From contig NZ_CP121113.1 in the NCBI RefSeq assembly GCF_029581395.1, positions 372,001-436,000 of the forward strand: a stretch of DNA of 64,000 bases, written 5' to 3'. The notes beneath the pieces were generated by a model. That model saw only the letters and a list, made by a program, of their open reading frames with translations, had not been told where the DNA came from and ran no database searches. The number at the start of each line of letters is the position of its first letter. The first letter of the stretch is position 1. The position numbers and the translations under genes were made by a program. Positions 1 through 9,811 of this stretch are shown in pieces. The DNA comes from Roseinatronobacter sp. S2. GTDB taxonomy: Bacteria; Pseudomonadota; Alphaproteobacteria; Rhodobacterales; Rhodobacteraceae.

Positions 1-72
1 AATTTCGACAATCCGGTGCCCTTCGGTGGGTTCAAACCCTGTGGTTTCGGTGTCCATCACCAATTCACGCAT
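1..72 (-). CDS. dnaQ: DNA polymerase III epsilon subunit, N-terminal fragment
   Basis: Only the first 24 codons lie in the window; the gene runs off the left edge. The visible N terminus contains DTETTGFEP, the ExoI motif (Asp7 and Glu9 as metal ligands) of DnaQ-type 3'-5' proofreading exonucleases. The ATG overlaps the end of coaE by 8 bases, so the two genes are translationally coupled at the end of a leftward aroE-coaE-dnaQ operon. The coaE-dnaQ order is familiar in Rhodobacteraceae, which supports DnaQ over another DEDD exonuclease, although 24 residues cannot prove it. Confidence 0.8.
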   Translation of the reverse strand, partial: MRELVMDTETTGFEPTEGHRIVEI

Positions 73-649
73 CACTTGCCCCCAATTTCGCAATCACATC
101 ACGCACTTTGGCACGCGTGCTGTCCATATCAACCGTTTCAATGACAAAATCCGCGCGCGCACGTTTTTCCGCATCTGGCATCTGGCGCGACATGATCATG
201 TCGAATTGCTCCGGCGTCATACCATCGCGGGCCAGCACGCGGGCGCGTTGAACATCTGGCGGGGCGGTCACAACCAGAACGCCATCAACCGGCGTGCCCC
301 CTTCCAGCAGCAGCGGCACATCCAGCACCACCAAAGGGGCATCTGTGCACGCAATGAACGCGGCCCTGTCGGCAGCAACCAGCGGGTGCACCACCCCCTC
401 CAGCCGGTGTAGGGCCGTGCTGTCCTGTGCAATCCAGCGCTTCAGCCGCGCACGGTCAATCGCGCCATTCACCACCGCTTGCGGGCATAACGCGCCCACA
501 GGTTCCACGGCCGCGCCACCCTTCGCATAAAGCGCATGCACTGCCGCGTCTGCGTCCCATACCGGCACAGCTTCGTCGCGAAACATTTGCGCTGTGGTTG
601 ATTTTCCCATGCCAATGGACCCCGTCAGGCCCAGCACATAGGGCGTCAT
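65..649 (-). CDS. coaE: Dephospho-CoA kinase
   Basis: Catalyses the last step of coenzyme A synthesis, ATP-dependent phosphorylation of the 3'-OH of dephospho-CoA, in the cytoplasm. The 194-residue length is normal for the family. The N terminus has the P-loop GSIGMGKS (residues 10-17), followed by a DADAAVH segment, where CoaE carries its substrate-binding DAD motif, and [10 protein letters not shown], matching the family VP(L)LFE motif. The start overlaps the end of aroE by 4 bases and the end overlaps dnaQ by 8 bases, giving a tightly packed leftward operon. Nothing unusual was seen. Confidence 0.96.
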   Translation of the reverse strand: MTPYVLGLTGSIGMGKSTTAQMFRDEAVPVWDADAAVHALYAKGGAAVEPVGALCPQAVVNGAIDRARLKRWIAQDSTALHRLEGVVHPLVAADRAAFIACTDAPLVVLDVPLLLEGGTPVDGVLVVTAPPDVQRARVLARDGMTPEQFDMIMSRQMPDAEKRARADFVIETVDMDSTRAKVRDVIAKLGASDA

Positions 650-1476
650 TGGCCCAACACCAATGCGCGCAGGGTGTCCGTTACTTCGGGTCTGTGCCCG
701 AACCAGCGCTCAAAGCCCGGAACCGCCTGATGCAACAACATGCCCACCCCGTCAACAACAGGGTTTCCGCGCTGCTGTGCGTGTTGCAATAGGTCGGTCA
801 TCAGCGGTGTGTAAACAATATCGGTGACCAATGCCCCGGGCGACAGGCCATCAAGAGGCATGTCCAAGGCGGGGTTTCCCACCATCCCCAATGACGATGT
901 GTTCACCAACAAACCCAGATCATCCAGCGCCTGTGCGCGGCCCTTCCAGTCGCGCACCACAACATTCGGCCCGAATTCGCGCGCCAACCCCTCTGCCCGC
1001 GTACGGGTCCGGTTGCACAGCCGTATTTGCGGAACGCCTGCATCCAAAAGCGCCACAATGATGGCCCGCGCGGCACCGCCTGCGCCCAGAACCAACGCTG
1101 GCGCGGCATCAGGCCGCCAATCGGGCGCGGATTGCCGCAAATTGGCTAAAAACCCGTAACCATCTGTATTATCGGCGTGAATACGCCCGTCAGGGCCAAA
1201 TGTCAGCGTATTGGCCGCCCCGATGCGCGCAGCCACTTCCGAGATGTCATCAGCCAGCGCAAGCACCTTTTCCTTATGCGGTATGGTGACATTGACACCA
1301 ACAAACCCCATATGCGGCAAGGCCCGTAACACTGGTTCCAGATCCTGCGCATCAACATGCAAGGGCACATAATGCCCGCGCAGGCCATGTTCACGCAGCC
1401 ATGACCCATGCACCAGCGGCGATTTGCTATGCCCGATCGGGCTGCCGATAACGCCGGCCAGTGGTATCTTACTCAT
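646..1476 (-). CDS. aroE: Shikimate dehydrogenase
   Basis: NADPH-dependent reduction of 3-dehydroshikimate to shikimate, the fourth step of chorismate synthesis. The 276-residue protein shows the substrate-binding GHSKSP (residues 15-20), the catalytic lysine in NVTIPHK (Lys68) and the nucleotide-binding GAGGAARA loop about halfway along, then NRTR, which is typical of NADP selection. It overlaps maf upstream and coaE downstream by 4 bases each, so it is the middle gene of the leftward maf-aroE-coaE-dnaQ unit. Confidence 0.96.
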   Translation of the reverse strand: MSKIPLAGVIGSPIGHSKSPLVHGSWLREHGLRGHYVPLHVDAQDLEPVLRALPHMGFVGVNVTIPHKEKVLALADDISEVAARIGAANTLTFGPDGRIHADNTDGYGFLANLRQSAPDWRPDAAPALVLGAGGAARAIIVALLDAGVPQIRLCNRTRTRAEGLAREFGPNVVVRDWKGRAQALDDLGLLVNTSSLGMVGNPALDMPLDGLSPGALVTDIVYTPLMTDLLQHAQQRGNPVVDGVGMLLHQAVPGFERWFGHRPEVTDTLRALVLGQ

Positions 1477-2066
1477 CCCTCGATCACCCCGCGCAAGGAC
1501 AGATAATTCAACAATTCCAACAAAGGCAGGCCGAGTATGGTGAAATAATCGCCCTGCACCTGCGCAAACAGGCGCACGCCCTCCTCCTCCAGCTTATAGG
1601 CGCCGACAGACTCGGATATGCCGGGCCAGTTGCGCGCGATATAGCTGTCCAGAAAGCTGTCTGAAAACGGCCGCATCGTCAACCGCGCGACACCGACATG
1701 TCGCCAGACAGGCTCGCCGCCGCTATACAACACCGCCGCCGACAAAAGCTGGTGCGTTTGTCCGCGCAGTTGCAGCAATTGATCGCGGGCAGCTTGTTCG
1801 GTTTCGGGTTTTTCCAGGCACGCCCCCTTGAATGACAGAATCTGGTCGCAGCCAAGCACATACGACTCCGGTCTGCGTCCCGCCACTTTGCGCGCCTTGC
1901 TTTCGGCCAGCGTATCGGCCACGTCGCGCGGGCTTGCCCCTTCCATCAGCAGCGCATCGCGGATTGCGGCTTCATCCACGCGCGCGGGCTGCACATCAAC
2001 ATCAAGGCCCGCGTTGCGCAGCATTTGCGCACGAATACCGGAACCGGAAGCCAGAATAAACGACAT
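1473..2066 (-). CDS. maf: Maf-family nucleotide pyrophosphatase
   Basis: Maf proteins hydrolyse non-canonical or modified nucleoside triphosphates to monophosphates. The start chosen at 2066 gives [16 protein letters not shown], matching the family N terminus (ASxSxxR), and a 197-residue protein; a longer in-frame ATG at 2102 adds 12 residues with no family match. GCDQIL, about one third along, corresponds to the conserved G(A/C)DQ motif. It is the first gene of the leftward operon. Its ATG abuts a perfect DnaA-box 9-mer at the edge of the proposed origin region. Whether it is the YhdE (dTTP/UTP) or YceF (m7GTP) subtype is not decided. Confidence 0.93.
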   Translation of the reverse strand: MSFILASGSGIRAQMLRNAGLDVDVQPARVDEAAIRDALLMEGASPRDVADTLAESKARKVAGRRPESYVLGCDQILSFKGACLEKPETEQAARDQLLQLRGQTHQLLSAAVLYSGGEPVWRHVGVARLTMRPFSDSFLDSYIARNWPGISESVGAYKLEEEGVRLFAQVQGDYFTILGLPLLELLNYLSLRGVIEG

Positions 2067-2446
2067 GTGGATAACCTTGTGTGAATCCTGCCATGAAACC
2101 AATGAACAAAGGTTGGGTAACCCCGTTATCGGGGCTGTGCTGTCATCTTACCCACCACCATGCAAGGGTCCATGCCGAAAAATCCACATGTGGATGCAGC
2201 AATTCCCGGCATGTGGATAAATATACAAGCGATCTTCGGAATTTCAGATATTCTGTTTTTGTTCTAAATTAATATACTGATATTAAATATAAAAACTTAT
2301 ATCAACCACCTCTACGCAGCTTTCCAGCCTGTGTGTATAAGTGTGGATAACAATCTTATCCCCATATCAACAGGCCCTACTAACAACATCATTTCCTTTC
2401 TATATTTCTTTAATTATTTAGAAGACAGCTATCGAAAGGCCAAAAA
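2066..2446. other. Candidate chromosomal replication origin (oriC)
   Basis: Gene-free, AT-rich stretch between divergent maf and hemJ. Perfect DnaA 9-mers (TTATCCACA, here read as TGTGGATAA) lie at 2066-2074, 2212-2220 and 2342-2350. One-mismatch copies lie at 2332-2340 and 2356-2364 (opposite orientation). A 14-bp palindrome ATCCACATGTGGAT at 2182-2195 contains two more half-matching boxes. Between about 2220 and 2330, and again at 2370-2430, the DNA is strongly A+T rich in an otherwise GC-rich window, as expected for an unwinding element. Transcription and G/C strand bias reverse here, and parA, parB and four parS sites lie within 10 kb to the right. No IHF or CtrA site was identified. The functional assignment is inference. 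Confidence 0.75.
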
Positions 2447-2887
2447 ATGCTCTCGACCCTCTATCCCTGGATCAAGGCGTTGCACATTATGGCAGTCATC
2501 AGCTGGATGGCTGGCCTGTTCTATCTGCCTCGGCTGTTTGTTTATCATGTGGAACGCGGCAGCGACGCTGCGGATATGAACCGCGTGTTTGAAACTATGG
2601 AAGAAAAGCTGCTGCGCGTGATCATGAACCCCGCCATGATTGTTGCATGGGCATCAGGGCTGACACTGGCTGCTATGCCATGGGTTCTGGATACTGGCGC
2701 GATCTGGCCCTATAGCAAGTTTCTCGCCCTGATTGGCATGACATGGTTCCATATGTGGTGTGCCAAACGCCGCCGCATCTTTGCCTTGGGTGAAAACACC
2801 CTGACTGGCCGGAATTACCGGATGATGAACGAAGTGCCGACCGTGTTGATGGTCGTCATCGTCTTGTCGGTGGTTGTGAAATTCTAG
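2447..2887 (+). CDS. hemJ: HemJ-type protoporphyrinogen IX oxidase
   Basis: Small integral membrane protein (146 residues) that oxidises protoporphyrinogen IX to protoporphyrin IX in haem and bacteriochlorophyll synthesis in bacteria lacking HemG/HemY. Four hydrophobic segments are visible. The conserved N-terminal pattern [18 protein letters not shown], with His13 and a nearby arginine, fits the HemJ family (formerly UPF0093). An AAAGG ribosome site sits about 7 bases before the ATG. It is the first rightward gene after the proposed origin and lies just upstream of rho, a common alphaproteobacterial order; the hemE gene often seen here is absent. Confidence 0.92.
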   Translation: MLSTLYPWIKALHIMAVISWMAGLFYLPRLFVYHVERGSDAADMNRVFETMEEKLLRVIMNPAMIVAWASGLTLAAMPWVLDTGAIWPYSKFLALIGMTWFHMWCAKRRRIFALGENTLTGRNYRMMNEVPTVLMVVIVLSVVVKF

Positions 2888-2947
2888 GCAGATTGACTCA
2901 ATCATCATTTGGGTGTATAGCAAATTTGCTATGCCGTCCGGCAACAG

Positions 2948-2963
2948 CGTTTCACGTGAAACA
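2948..2963. other. parS: parS site 1 (centromere-like ParB site)
   Basis: CGTTTCACGTGAAACA matches the palindromic ParB-binding consensus TGTTTCACGTGAAACA at 15 of 16 positions. It lies between hemJ and the chosen rho start, in the rho leader, about 0.5 kb from the proposed origin. An in-frame extension of the rho reading frame runs through it, but the rho start was placed downstream. Confidence 0.9.
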
Positions 2964-3020
2964 ACAACCGATTACCTCGCCACCCCTGTGATATGGGTAT
3001 GCGGGCAAGCAGGATTTTCC

Positions 3021-4331
3021 ATGTCTGATGTCATGACCCCCGATGAAGAATTCGAGTCCGAAGAGGCTGGAAGTCTTAACCTGGCCGATCTGAAGGCGAA
3101 AAGCCCGGCCGAATTGCTGGCCATGGCCGAATATTTGGAAATTGAAAACGCCCCGTCCATGCGCAAGGGCGAGATGATGTTTTCTATCCTGAAGGAACGC
3201 GCCGAAGAAGGCTGGACCATCTATGGTGATGGCGTGATCGAAGTGTTGCAAGACGGGTTCGGGTTTCTGCGTTCACCCGAGGCGAACTATCTGCCCGGAC
3301 CAGATGATATTTATGTCTCTCCTGAAATGATCCGGCAGTATTCGCTGCGCAGTGGTGACACAATCGAAGGCGAAATTCAGGCACCGGCCGAAAATGAACG
3401 CTATTTCGCGATCACCAAAGTCACGCAGATCAATTTCGACGGCCCGGAAATGGCCCGTCACAAGGTTCATTTCGACAACCTGACGCCACTTTACCCTGAT
3501 GAACGCCTGTGGATGGAAACAAGCGATCCTGCCACCAAGGACCGGTCGGCGCGGATCATTGATATTGTGTCACCCTTGGGTAAAGGGCAGCGCGCCCTGA
3601 TTGTTGCGCCGCCGCGCACTGGTAAAACCGTTCTGCTGCAAAACATCGCCCACAGCATCGAGAAGAACCACCCTGATTGCTACCTTATCGTTCTGCTGAT
3701 CGACGAGCGCCCGGAAGAGGTGACAGACATGCAACGCTCCGTCAAAGGAGAGGTGATCGCCTCGACCTTTGATGAGCCGGCGACGCGGCACGTTGCTGTG
3801 TCTGAAATGGTCATTGAAAAGGCCAAGCGCCTTGTGGAACACAAACGCGATGTTGTCATCTTGCTGGATTCGATCACCCGCCTTGGGCGCGCATTTAACA
3901 CGGTTGTGCCCAGCTCTGGCAAGGTTCTGACCGGTGGTGTCGATGCGAACGCCCTACAGCGCCCCAAGCGCTTCTTTGGGGCCGCACGCAACATCGAAGA
4001 AGGAGGGTCACTGACCATTATTGCAACTGCCCTGATCGACACCGGCTCGCGCATGGATGAAGTGATCTTTGAAGAATTCAAAGGCACCGGTAACAGTGAA
4101 ATCGTGCTGGACCGCAAAGTAGCGGACAAGCGCGTATTCCCCGCGATTGATATTCTGAAATCGGGCACCCGGAAAGAGGAACTGCTGGTCGAGAAGATTG
4201 ACCTTCAGAAAACCTTTGTCTTGCGCCGTATCCTGAACCCGATGGGCACAACAGATGCGATCGAGTTCCTGATATCCAAGCTGAAGCAAACCAAGACAAA
4301 CAGCGATTTCTTCGATTCTATGAACACATAA
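3021..4331 (+). CDS. rho: Transcription termination factor Rho
   Basis: Hexameric RNA-dependent ATPase that terminates transcription. In order: a Rho_N helical domain ([15 protein letters not shown] and following), an OB/cold-shock fold ([18 protein letters not shown]), then the RecA-like motor with Walker A APPRTGKT, the VTDMQRSV segment and [10 protein letters not shown] as the Walker B region. The ATG at 3021 has AGGA six bases upstream and gives 436 residues. The frame opens further upstream, but that part spans a parS site and has no family similarity. ATG 3033 is an alternative. It is followed after 10 bases by mnmE. Confidence 0.96.
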   Translation: MSDVMTPDEEFESEEAGSLNLADLKAKSPAELLAMAEYLEIENAPSMRKGEMMFSILKERAEEGWTIYGDGVIEVLQDGFGFLRSPEANYLPGPDDIYVSPEMIRQYSLRSGDTIEGEIQAPAENERYFAITKVTQINFDGPEMARHKVHFDNLTPLYPDERLWMETSDPATKDRSARIIDIVSPLGKGQRALIVAPPRTGKTVLLQNIAHSIEKNHPDCYLIVLLIDERPEEVTDMQRSVKGEVIASTFDEPATRHVAVSEMVIEKAKRLVEHKRDVVILLDSITRLGRAFNTVVPSSGKVLTGGVDANALQRPKRFFGAARNIEEGGSLTIIATALIDTGSRMDEVIFEEFKGTGNSEIVLDRKVADKRVFPAIDILKSGTRKEELLVEKIDLQKTFVLRRILNPMGTTDAIEFLISKLKQTKTNSDFFDSMNT

Positions 4332-4341
4332 GGGGGCCGCG

Positions 4342-5628
4342 ATGGATACGATTTTCGCGCTGGCCTCTGCCCGCGGGAAATCGGGCATCGCGGTCATTCG
4401 CCTGTCTGGCCCACGCGCGCATGACGTTCTGCGCGCGGTCGCAGGGGATGTGCCGCCATATCGACAGGCCGCCTTGCGCAAGATTGTAAATCAGGCGGGT
4501 GAATTGCTGGACCACGGGCTTGTTATTGCCTTTGCCAAGGGCGCTAGCTTCACCGGCGAGGATGTTGCAGAACTTATGGTTCATGGAAGCTTAGCAACCG
4601 TTTCGGCGGTTGAATCCTGCTTGGCGCAAGATCACGGGCTGCGACTGGCACAGGCAGGCGAATTCACCCGCCGCGCGCTGGAAAACGGCGTCATGGATCT
4701 GACGCAGGTAGAAGGGCTAAGCGACCTGCTGGATGCGGAAACCGAAAGCCAGCGCAGGCAAGCATTGCGGGTGCTGGACGGCGCGATAGGCAGGCTTGTG
4801 AATGGCTGGCGCGCCCATCTGCTGAAGGCCGCAGCGCTGGTCGAGGCAGGCATAGATTTTGTCGAAGAAGATGTTGGAAACTGGGATGATCAAATTCTGG
4901 CCGAACTTCAGTCCGTGCAAAACCAGCTTCAGGCGGAATTGGCGGGGCAGGGTGCGCGCGAACGTGTGCAGACGGGCTTTGAAATTGCAATCATCGGTTC
5001 GGTCAATGCCGGAAAATCCACGCTGTTAAACGCATTGGCGGGGCGCGATGCGGCCATCACATCCGATATTGCGGGAACAACCCGCGATGTGATCGAATTG
5101 CGCATGGATATCGGCGGGTTTGCCGTTACGCTGCTGGACACAGCGGGCTTGCGTCACACAGATGAGCAGATTGAATCCATCGGCATAGAGCGTGGGCAAA
5201 AACGCGCAAAAGATGCCGATTTTCGGCTTATATTGTGTGATTCGCCGAATGTACCACCCCCTGTAGATGCATTGCCCGGTGATATTGTCATGTTCAGCAA
5301 GGCAGATTTGTACCCGAACGTGTCTGGCGGCGTGTCCGGCGTGACGGGGCAGGGTCTTGATGCGCTGTTGCAACGCATAACGCATGAACTGTCCCAACGC
5401 GTCGCCCGTGATGGCGTGACCGTGCGCCGCAGACATCAGCAGGCGATGATATCTGCGCAATCAGCCTTGGCTGAAGCGATTGATAAACTGCATGCACAGG
5501 ATTATATCGCAGAATTGTTAGCGGCGGATATTCGACAAACGATAAATGCGCTTGATTCGCTGATCGGCAAAATTGATGTCGAGGATCTGTTGGGGGATAT
5601 CTTCAGTTCCTTCTGTATCGGCAAGTAG
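4342..5628 (+). CDS. mnmE: tRNA uridine-5-carboxymethylaminomethyl modification GTPase
   Basis: With MnmG forms the complex that installs the cmnm5 group on U34 of certain tRNAs. The 428-residue protein has the N-terminal tetrahydrofolate-binding domain ([21 protein letters not shown]), a helical domain, an inserted G domain with GSVNAGKST (G1), DIAGTTRD (G2) and DTAG (G3), and ends in CIGK, the C-terminal CxGK motif with the catalytic cysteine. An AAGGGGG ribosome site precedes the ATG. mnmG starts two bases after its stop, so the partners are co-transcribed. Confidence 0.97.
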   Translation: MDTIFALASARGKSGIAVIRLSGPRAHDVLRAVAGDVPPYRQAALRKIVNQAGELLDHGLVIAFAKGASFTGEDVAELMVHGSLATVSAVESCLAQDHGLRLAQAGEFTRRALENGVMDLTQVEGLSDLLDAETESQRRQALRVLDGAIGRLVNGWRAHLLKAAALVEAGIDFVEEDVGNWDDQILAELQSVQNQLQAELAGQGARERVQTGFEIAIIGSVNAGKSTLLNALAGRDAAITSDIAGTTRDVIELRMDIGGFAVTLLDTAGLRHTDEQIESIGIERGQKRAKDADFRLILCDSPNVPPPVDALPGDIVMFSKADLYPNVSGGVSGVTGQGLDALLQRITHELSQRVARDGVTVRRRHQQAMISAQSALAEAIDKLHAQDYIAELLAADIRQTINALDSLIGKIDVEDLLGDIFSSFCIGK

Positions 5629-5630
5629 GA

Positions 5631-7502
5631 GTGTTTCACGTGAAACATTACGATGTCATTGTTATTGGCGGCGGTCATGCCGGAACAGAAGCTGCATTGG
5701 CGGCGGCCCGCATGGGTGCGCAGACGGCGCTTGTCACGTTTCGCAAGGATGACCTTGGTGTCATGTCCTGCAACCCCGCGATTGGCGGGCTGGGCAAGGG
5801 GCATTTGGTCCGCGAGATTGACGCGCTGGATGGGCTGATGGGACGCGCTGGTGATTTTGCCGCGATTCAATACCGGCTGTTGAACCGGTCCAAAGGGCCA
5901 GCCGTTCAGGGGCCAAGGGTTCAGGCCGACCGCAAGCGCTACCGGCAGTTCGTTGGTCAGGCGGTTCTGGCGACTGACGGGTTAAACGTTGTTGAGGGCG
6001 AAGTGACATCGCTGCTGCTGAAGGGCGACACGGTTGTCGGGGTCCAGTTGAATTCCGAAACGGATATATTTGCAAAATCCGTTGTTCTGACAACCGGCAC
6101 CTTCCTGGGCGGCAAGGTTTTCATCGGTGATGTAACCTATCCCGCGGGACGTATGGGAAATGCGGCGTCCAGCATTCTGGCGCAACAGTTGCGCGGGCTC
6201 GGCCTGCCGATGGGGCGCTTGAAAACCGGAACCCCGCCACGATTGGACGGAAAAACAATAGCTTGGGATAAGCTGGAATCCCAACCGGGGGATGACGCGC
6301 CTGAATTCCTGTCCTTCCAGACGACAGGGGTGATAGCCGGTCAGGTATCCTGCGCAATCACCCACACGAATACCCGAACGCATGATATTGTGCGTGAAAA
6401 CCTGTCGCGGTCGGCCATGTATGGCGGCCAGATCGAAGGGGTTGGACCGCGCTATTGCCCTTCGATTGAAGATAAGATTACCCGGTTTGCAGATAAGGAT
6501 GCGCATCAGGTCTTTCTGGAACCGGAAGGGCTGGATGATGATACCGTCTATCCAAACGGAATATCGACATCCCTGCCAGCAGAGGTTCAGGAAGCCTATG
6601 TTCGCACCATTACGGGGCTGGAAGGTGTGCGGATTATCCAGCCGGGCTATGCGATTGAATATGATTACCTTGACCCACGCGCGTTGAAATCATCCCTGCA
6701 ACTCAAGGCGTTAGGTGGGTTTTATCTGGCGGGGCAGATCAATGGAACAACCGGATACGAAGAGGCCGGTGCGCAGGGGCTGGTTGCAGGGTTGAATGCG
6801 GCGCTGAACGCCCAAGGGCGCGCGCCCGTTAGTTTCAGCCGCGCAGACAGCTATATCGGTGTCATGATTGATGACCTTATTGTCCGTGGCGTGGCAGAGC
6901 CGTATCGCATGTTCACATCGCGTGCCGAATATCGATTGTCGCTGCGCGTAGACAATGCCGATCAGCGCCTGACCCCGATCGGGCTGGAACTTGGCTGTGT
7001 GTCCGACAACCGCAAAGCGGCGTTTCAGGACAAGATTGAACGGCTGGACGCCGCCCGCGCCCGAATGCGCGCGGTCACTTTCACCTCTCGTCATTTGAAC
7101 GCCCATGGCCATAAGGTCAGTGAAGATGGCGTCAGGCGCGACGCGCTGACATTGCTGGGCTTGTCGGGTTTCGATTTTGCCGCACTGGAACAGCTTGCGC
7201 CGGAACTGGTGAATATTGACCACAGCACCAAAGCGCAGCTTGAGAAGGAAATGGTCTATCACGCCTATCTTGAACGGCAGGATGCGCAGATCAGGGCCTT
7301 GAAGGCAGATGAGCATCGTAAATTTCCCGATGGTTTTGACTTTGGCAGCGTCAGCGGTTTGTCCAATGAACTGGTTGGAAAGTTATGCCGTGCGCAGCCT
7401 GAAACCCTTGCACACGCAGCCAGAATAGAGGGCATGACACCTGCGGCGCTGGTTTTGCTGCTGTCGCGGATGCAGCAACACGAAAAGCGCATTTCCGCAT
7501 GA
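5631..7502 (+). CDS. mnmG: tRNA uridine-5-carboxymethylaminomethyl modification enzyme, FAD subunit
   Basis: FAD-dependent partner of MnmE in U34 tRNA modification. The 623-residue protein starts with GTG ([18 protein letters not shown]) and shows the Rossmann [10 protein letters not shown] loop for FAD, then [13 protein letters not shown], a signature of GidA/MnmG, and a C-terminal helical MnmE-binding domain. Its first codons double as a parS site, which may fix both the GTG start and the N-terminal sequence. The last four bases overlap rsmG (ATGA), continuing the mnmE-mnmG-rsmG-parA-parB operon. Confidence 0.97.
   Translation: MFHVKHYDVIVIGGGHAGTEAALAAARMGAQTALVTFRKDDLGVMSCNPAIGGLGKGHLVREIDALDGLMGRAGDFAAIQYRLLNRSKGPAVQGPRVQADRKRYRQFVGQAVLATDGLNVVEGEVTSLLLKGDTVVGVQLNSETDIFAKSVVLTTGTFLGGKVFIGDVTYPAGRMGNAASSILAQQLRGLGLPMGRLKTGTPPRLDGKTIAWDKLESQPGDDAPEFLSFQTTGVIAGQVSCAITHTNTRTHDIVRENLSRSAMYGGQIEGVGPRYCPSIEDKITRFADKDAHQVFLEPEGLDDDTVYPNGISTSLPAEVQEAYVRTITGLEGVRIIQPGYAIEYDYLDPRALKSSLQLKALGGFYLAGQINGTTGYEEAGAQGLVAGLNAALNAQGRAPVSFSRADSYIGVMIDDLIVRGVAEPYRMFTSRAEYRLSLRVDNADQRLTPIGLELGCVSDNRKAAFQDKIERLDAARARMRAVTFTSRHLNAHGHKVSEDGVRRDALTLLGLSGFDFAALEQLAPELVNIDHSTKAQLEKEMVYHAYLERQDAQIRALKADEHRKFPDGFDFGSVSGLSNELVGKLCRAQPETLAHAARIEGMTPAALVLLLSRMQQHEKRISA
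5632..5647. other. parS: parS site 2, inside the mnmG start
   Basis: A perfect 16/16 match to TGTTTCACGTGAAACA. It begins at the second base of the mnmG GTG start codon, so mnmG residues 2-6 (FHVKH) are encoded by the centromere site. Confidence 0.95.
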
Positions 7503-8116
7503 CGGGCCAGACATTTGCAGGTGTCGATGTTTCACGTGAAACATTGGACCGCCTGAGGGCCTATGCGGATCTGCTTGCGAAATGGAACAGCAAGATTAAT
7601 CTGGTTGCGCCCGCGACGATTCCAACCCTGTGGCAACGACATATCGAGGATTCGGCGCAGGTTTTCGGGCTTGCGCCGCAAACTGTTACGCATTGGGTTG
7701 ATCTGGGGTCGGGGGGCGGCTTGCCGGGCGTGGTTTGCGCAATCATCGCGGCAGAGCATATGCCGGACTGCCGCTTTACCCTGATTGAAAGTGACAAGCG
7801 CAAATCAGCGTTCCTGATGGTGGTTGCGCGCGAATTGGGCTTAGGGTTCACTGTCCTTGACCAACGGGCAGAGGGTGTTTTGCCGCTGGGCGCAGGTGTT
7901 GTATCTGCCCGAGCTTTGGCCCCGTTGCCGCAATTGCTGACATGGGTCAAGCGACATGTCGCCGAAGGTGGAATAGCACTTTTGCCAAAGGGAAAAACAT
8001 GGGAAGAAGAGGTTGATGCCGCCCGCGCTGATTGGCAATTTGACGTTATACCGCATATCAGCCAAACCGATCCGGCGGCACGCCTTCTAGAGATAAAGGA
8101 GCTTTCGCGTGTCTAA
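7499..8116 (+). CDS. rsmG: 16S rRNA (guanine527-N7)-methyltransferase
   Basis: Methylates N7 of G527 in 16S rRNA using S-adenosylmethionine. The 205-residue protein shows the Rossmann SAM motif [12 protein letters not shown] and [12 protein letters not shown], typical of GidB/RsmG; family members are 200-240 residues long. Its N-terminal [11 protein letters not shown] is encoded partly by a parS site. It overlaps mnmG by 4 bases and parA by 8 bases, linking tRNA/rRNA modification genes to the segregation genes as is usual around origins. Confidence 0.95.
   Translation: MTGQTFAGVDVSRETLDRLRAYADLLAKWNSKINLVAPATIPTLWQRHIEDSAQVFGLAPQTVTHWVDLGSGGGLPGVVCAIIAAEHMPDCRFTLIESDKRKSAFLMVVARELGLGFTVLDQRAEGVLPLGAGVVSARALAPLPQLLTWVKRHVAEGGIALLPKGKTWEEEVDAARADWQFDVIPHISQTDPAARLLEIKELSRV
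7528..7543. other. parS: parS site 3, inside rsmG
   Basis: A perfect 16/16 match to TGTTTCACGTGAAACA, read in rsmG as the residues VSRET near the N terminus. It lies about 570 bases upstream of parA. Confidence 0.95.
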
Positions 8117-8924
8117 TCCAGGAACCACCCGAATCATTGCGATTGCCAACCAAAAAGGCGGGGTGGGAAAGACGACAACAGCGATCAACCTTGCGTCTGC
8201 CCTGGCAGAACAGGGTATGCGGACCCTTTTGATTGACCTTGATCCGCAAGGCAATGCGTCCACAGGTCTGGGTGTCGAACCCGGTGCGCGAAAATACACG
8301 ACATATGATCTGATCTTTGCAGAAGTTTCCGCCAAGAAAATTATTGTGCAAACAGAACAGGATGGCCTGTATCTTGTGCCTGCAACGACTGATCTGTCCT
8401 CGGCTGATATTGAGTTGATGTCGCGCGCGCGCCGGTCGCATTTGCTGCATGATGCGCTGCGCCAGCCCGATATTTTTCATGAGGGCTTTGATTACATTCT
8501 AATCGACTGCCCGCCATCATTAAGCCTGCTGACCGTGAATGCGATGGTCGCGTCGCATTCGGTTCTTGTGCCCTTGCAGGCTGAATTCTTCGCGCTGGAG
8601 GGGTTGTCGCAGCTTATGCTGACGATCCGCGAATTGCGCGACACCGCTAACCCAAGCCTTCGGATAGAGGGTATTTTGCTGACGATGTATGACAAGCGCA
8701 ACAATCTGGCACAGCAGGTTGAAGAAGATGCGCGTGGAAATCTGGGTGACCTTGTTTTCAAGACGATCGTGCCCCGCAATGTCCGCATAAGCGAGGCGCC
8801 GTCATACGCGGTGCCGGTTCTGCGCTATGACACGCAGTCGAAAGGGGCCTTGGCCTATCGGCAGCTTGCACAAGAGTTGCTGGAAAAACATAATAAAACC
8901 CTGGGGGAAAGGGCAGTATCATGA
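8109..8924 (+). CDS. parA: Chromosome partitioning ATPase ParA
   Basis: Deviant Walker ATPase that moves ParB-parS complexes during chromosome segregation. The 271-residue protein carries the Walker A' loop KGGVGKTTTAINLA near the N terminus, DLDPQGNAST (A' region), and YILIDCPPSLSLL as the Walker B segment. It starts at a GTG preceded by AAAGGAG; that start lies 8 bases inside rsmG. The absence of an N-terminal helix-turn-helix fits chromosomal ParA/Soj rather than plasmid ParA. parB overlaps its end by 4 bases. Confidence 0.96.
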   Translation: MSNPGTTRIIAIANQKGGVGKTTTAINLASALAEQGMRTLLIDLDPQGNASTGLGVEPGARKYTTYDLIFAEVSAKKIIVQTEQDGLYLVPATTDLSSADIELMSRARRSHLLHDALRQPDIFHEGFDYILIDCPPSLSLLTVNAMVASHSVLVPLQAEFFALEGLSQLMLTIRELRDTANPSLRIEGILLTMYDKRNNLAQQVEEDARGNLGDLVFKTIVPRNVRISEAPSYAVPVLRYDTQSKGALAYRQLAQELLEKHNKTLGERAVS

Positions 8925-9811
8925 CCGAACGTAAGCCAGAACGTCGCGGATTGGGGCGCGGTTTGTCCGCGCTGATGGCCGATGTGGCCGCAACCGCGCA
9001 GAATGAAGGCACGCAGAGCGCACCCAAAACCCGTGATCAGGACATGCCGGTTGAAAAGCTGGTGCCAAACCCGGACCAGCCCCGACGGCATTTTGACGAC
9101 ACCGCACTGGCGGAACTTGCGGCCTCGATCAAGGAAAAGGGTGTCATCCAGCCGCTGATTGTCCGGCCAAAGGGTGATATGTTTGAAATTATCGCGGGCG
9201 AGCGGCGCTGGCGGGCGGCGCAGCGTGCGCAAGTGCATGAAGTGCCTGTAATCATTCGGGATTTTACTGACACAGAAGTGTTGGAAATCGCGATTATTGA
9301 GAATATCCAGCGTGCAGACCTGAACCCTGTCGAAGAGGCGATGGGGTATCGGCAGTTGATTGAACGGTTTGGCCATACGCAGGAAAAACTGGCCGAAGCG
9401 ATGGGGAAAAGCCGCTCGCATATTGCGAACCTGATGCGCTTGCTGACATTGCCCGACGATGTTCAGGCCATGCTGAGAGAGGGGCGGTTAAGTGCTGGCC
9501 ATGCGCGCGCCTTGATCACGGCTGATCTGCCGTCCACACTTGCCCGCAAGGTTGTGGCTGAAGGGCTAAGCGTGCGCCAGACGGAAGCTTTGGTAAAGAA
9601 GCCCGACTCTGCCACCGCCAAGAAATCCGCAACGCGCAAGAACGAAAAAGATGCCGATCTTATCGCCTTGCAAAACGATCTGTCCGCGGCGCTGAAACTA
9701 CCTGTCGATATTACCTATGACGGCGACGGCAAGGGGCAGGTGGTTATCAAATACCGGTCGATGGATGAAATGGACCGCCTGTGCAAGGTTCTGGGCAACC
9801 CTATTGTATAA
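8921..9811 (+). CDS. parB: Chromosome partitioning CTPase/DNA-binding protein ParB
   Basis: Binds parS, hydrolyses CTP and spreads as a clamp. The 296-residue protein shows the N-terminal RRGLGRGLSALM, which is the likely ParA-stimulating arginine segment, then NPDQPRRHFD, the CTP-binding GERRWRAAQ box, ENIQRADLNPVEEA, a helix-turn-helix around TQEKLAEAMGKSRSHIANL, and a C-terminal dimerisation domain. Four parS targets lie nearby (2948, 5632, 7528, 11329). Its stop overlaps the end of the convergent hemW gene by 11 bases, so there is no room for a terminator between them. Confidence 0.96.
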   Translation: MTERKPERRGLGRGLSALMADVAATAQNEGTQSAPKTRDQDMPVEKLVPNPDQPRRHFDDTALAELAASIKEKGVIQPLIVRPKGDMFEIIAGERRWRAAQRAQVHEVPVIIRDFTDTEVLEIAIIENIQRADLNPVEEAMGYRQLIERFGHTQEKLAEAMGKSRSHIANLMRLLTLPDDVQAMLREGRLSAGHARALITADLPSTLARKVVAEGLSVRQTEALVKKPDSATAKKSATRKNEKDADLIALQNDLSAALKLPVDITYDGDGKGQVVIKYRSMDEMDRLCKVLGNPIV

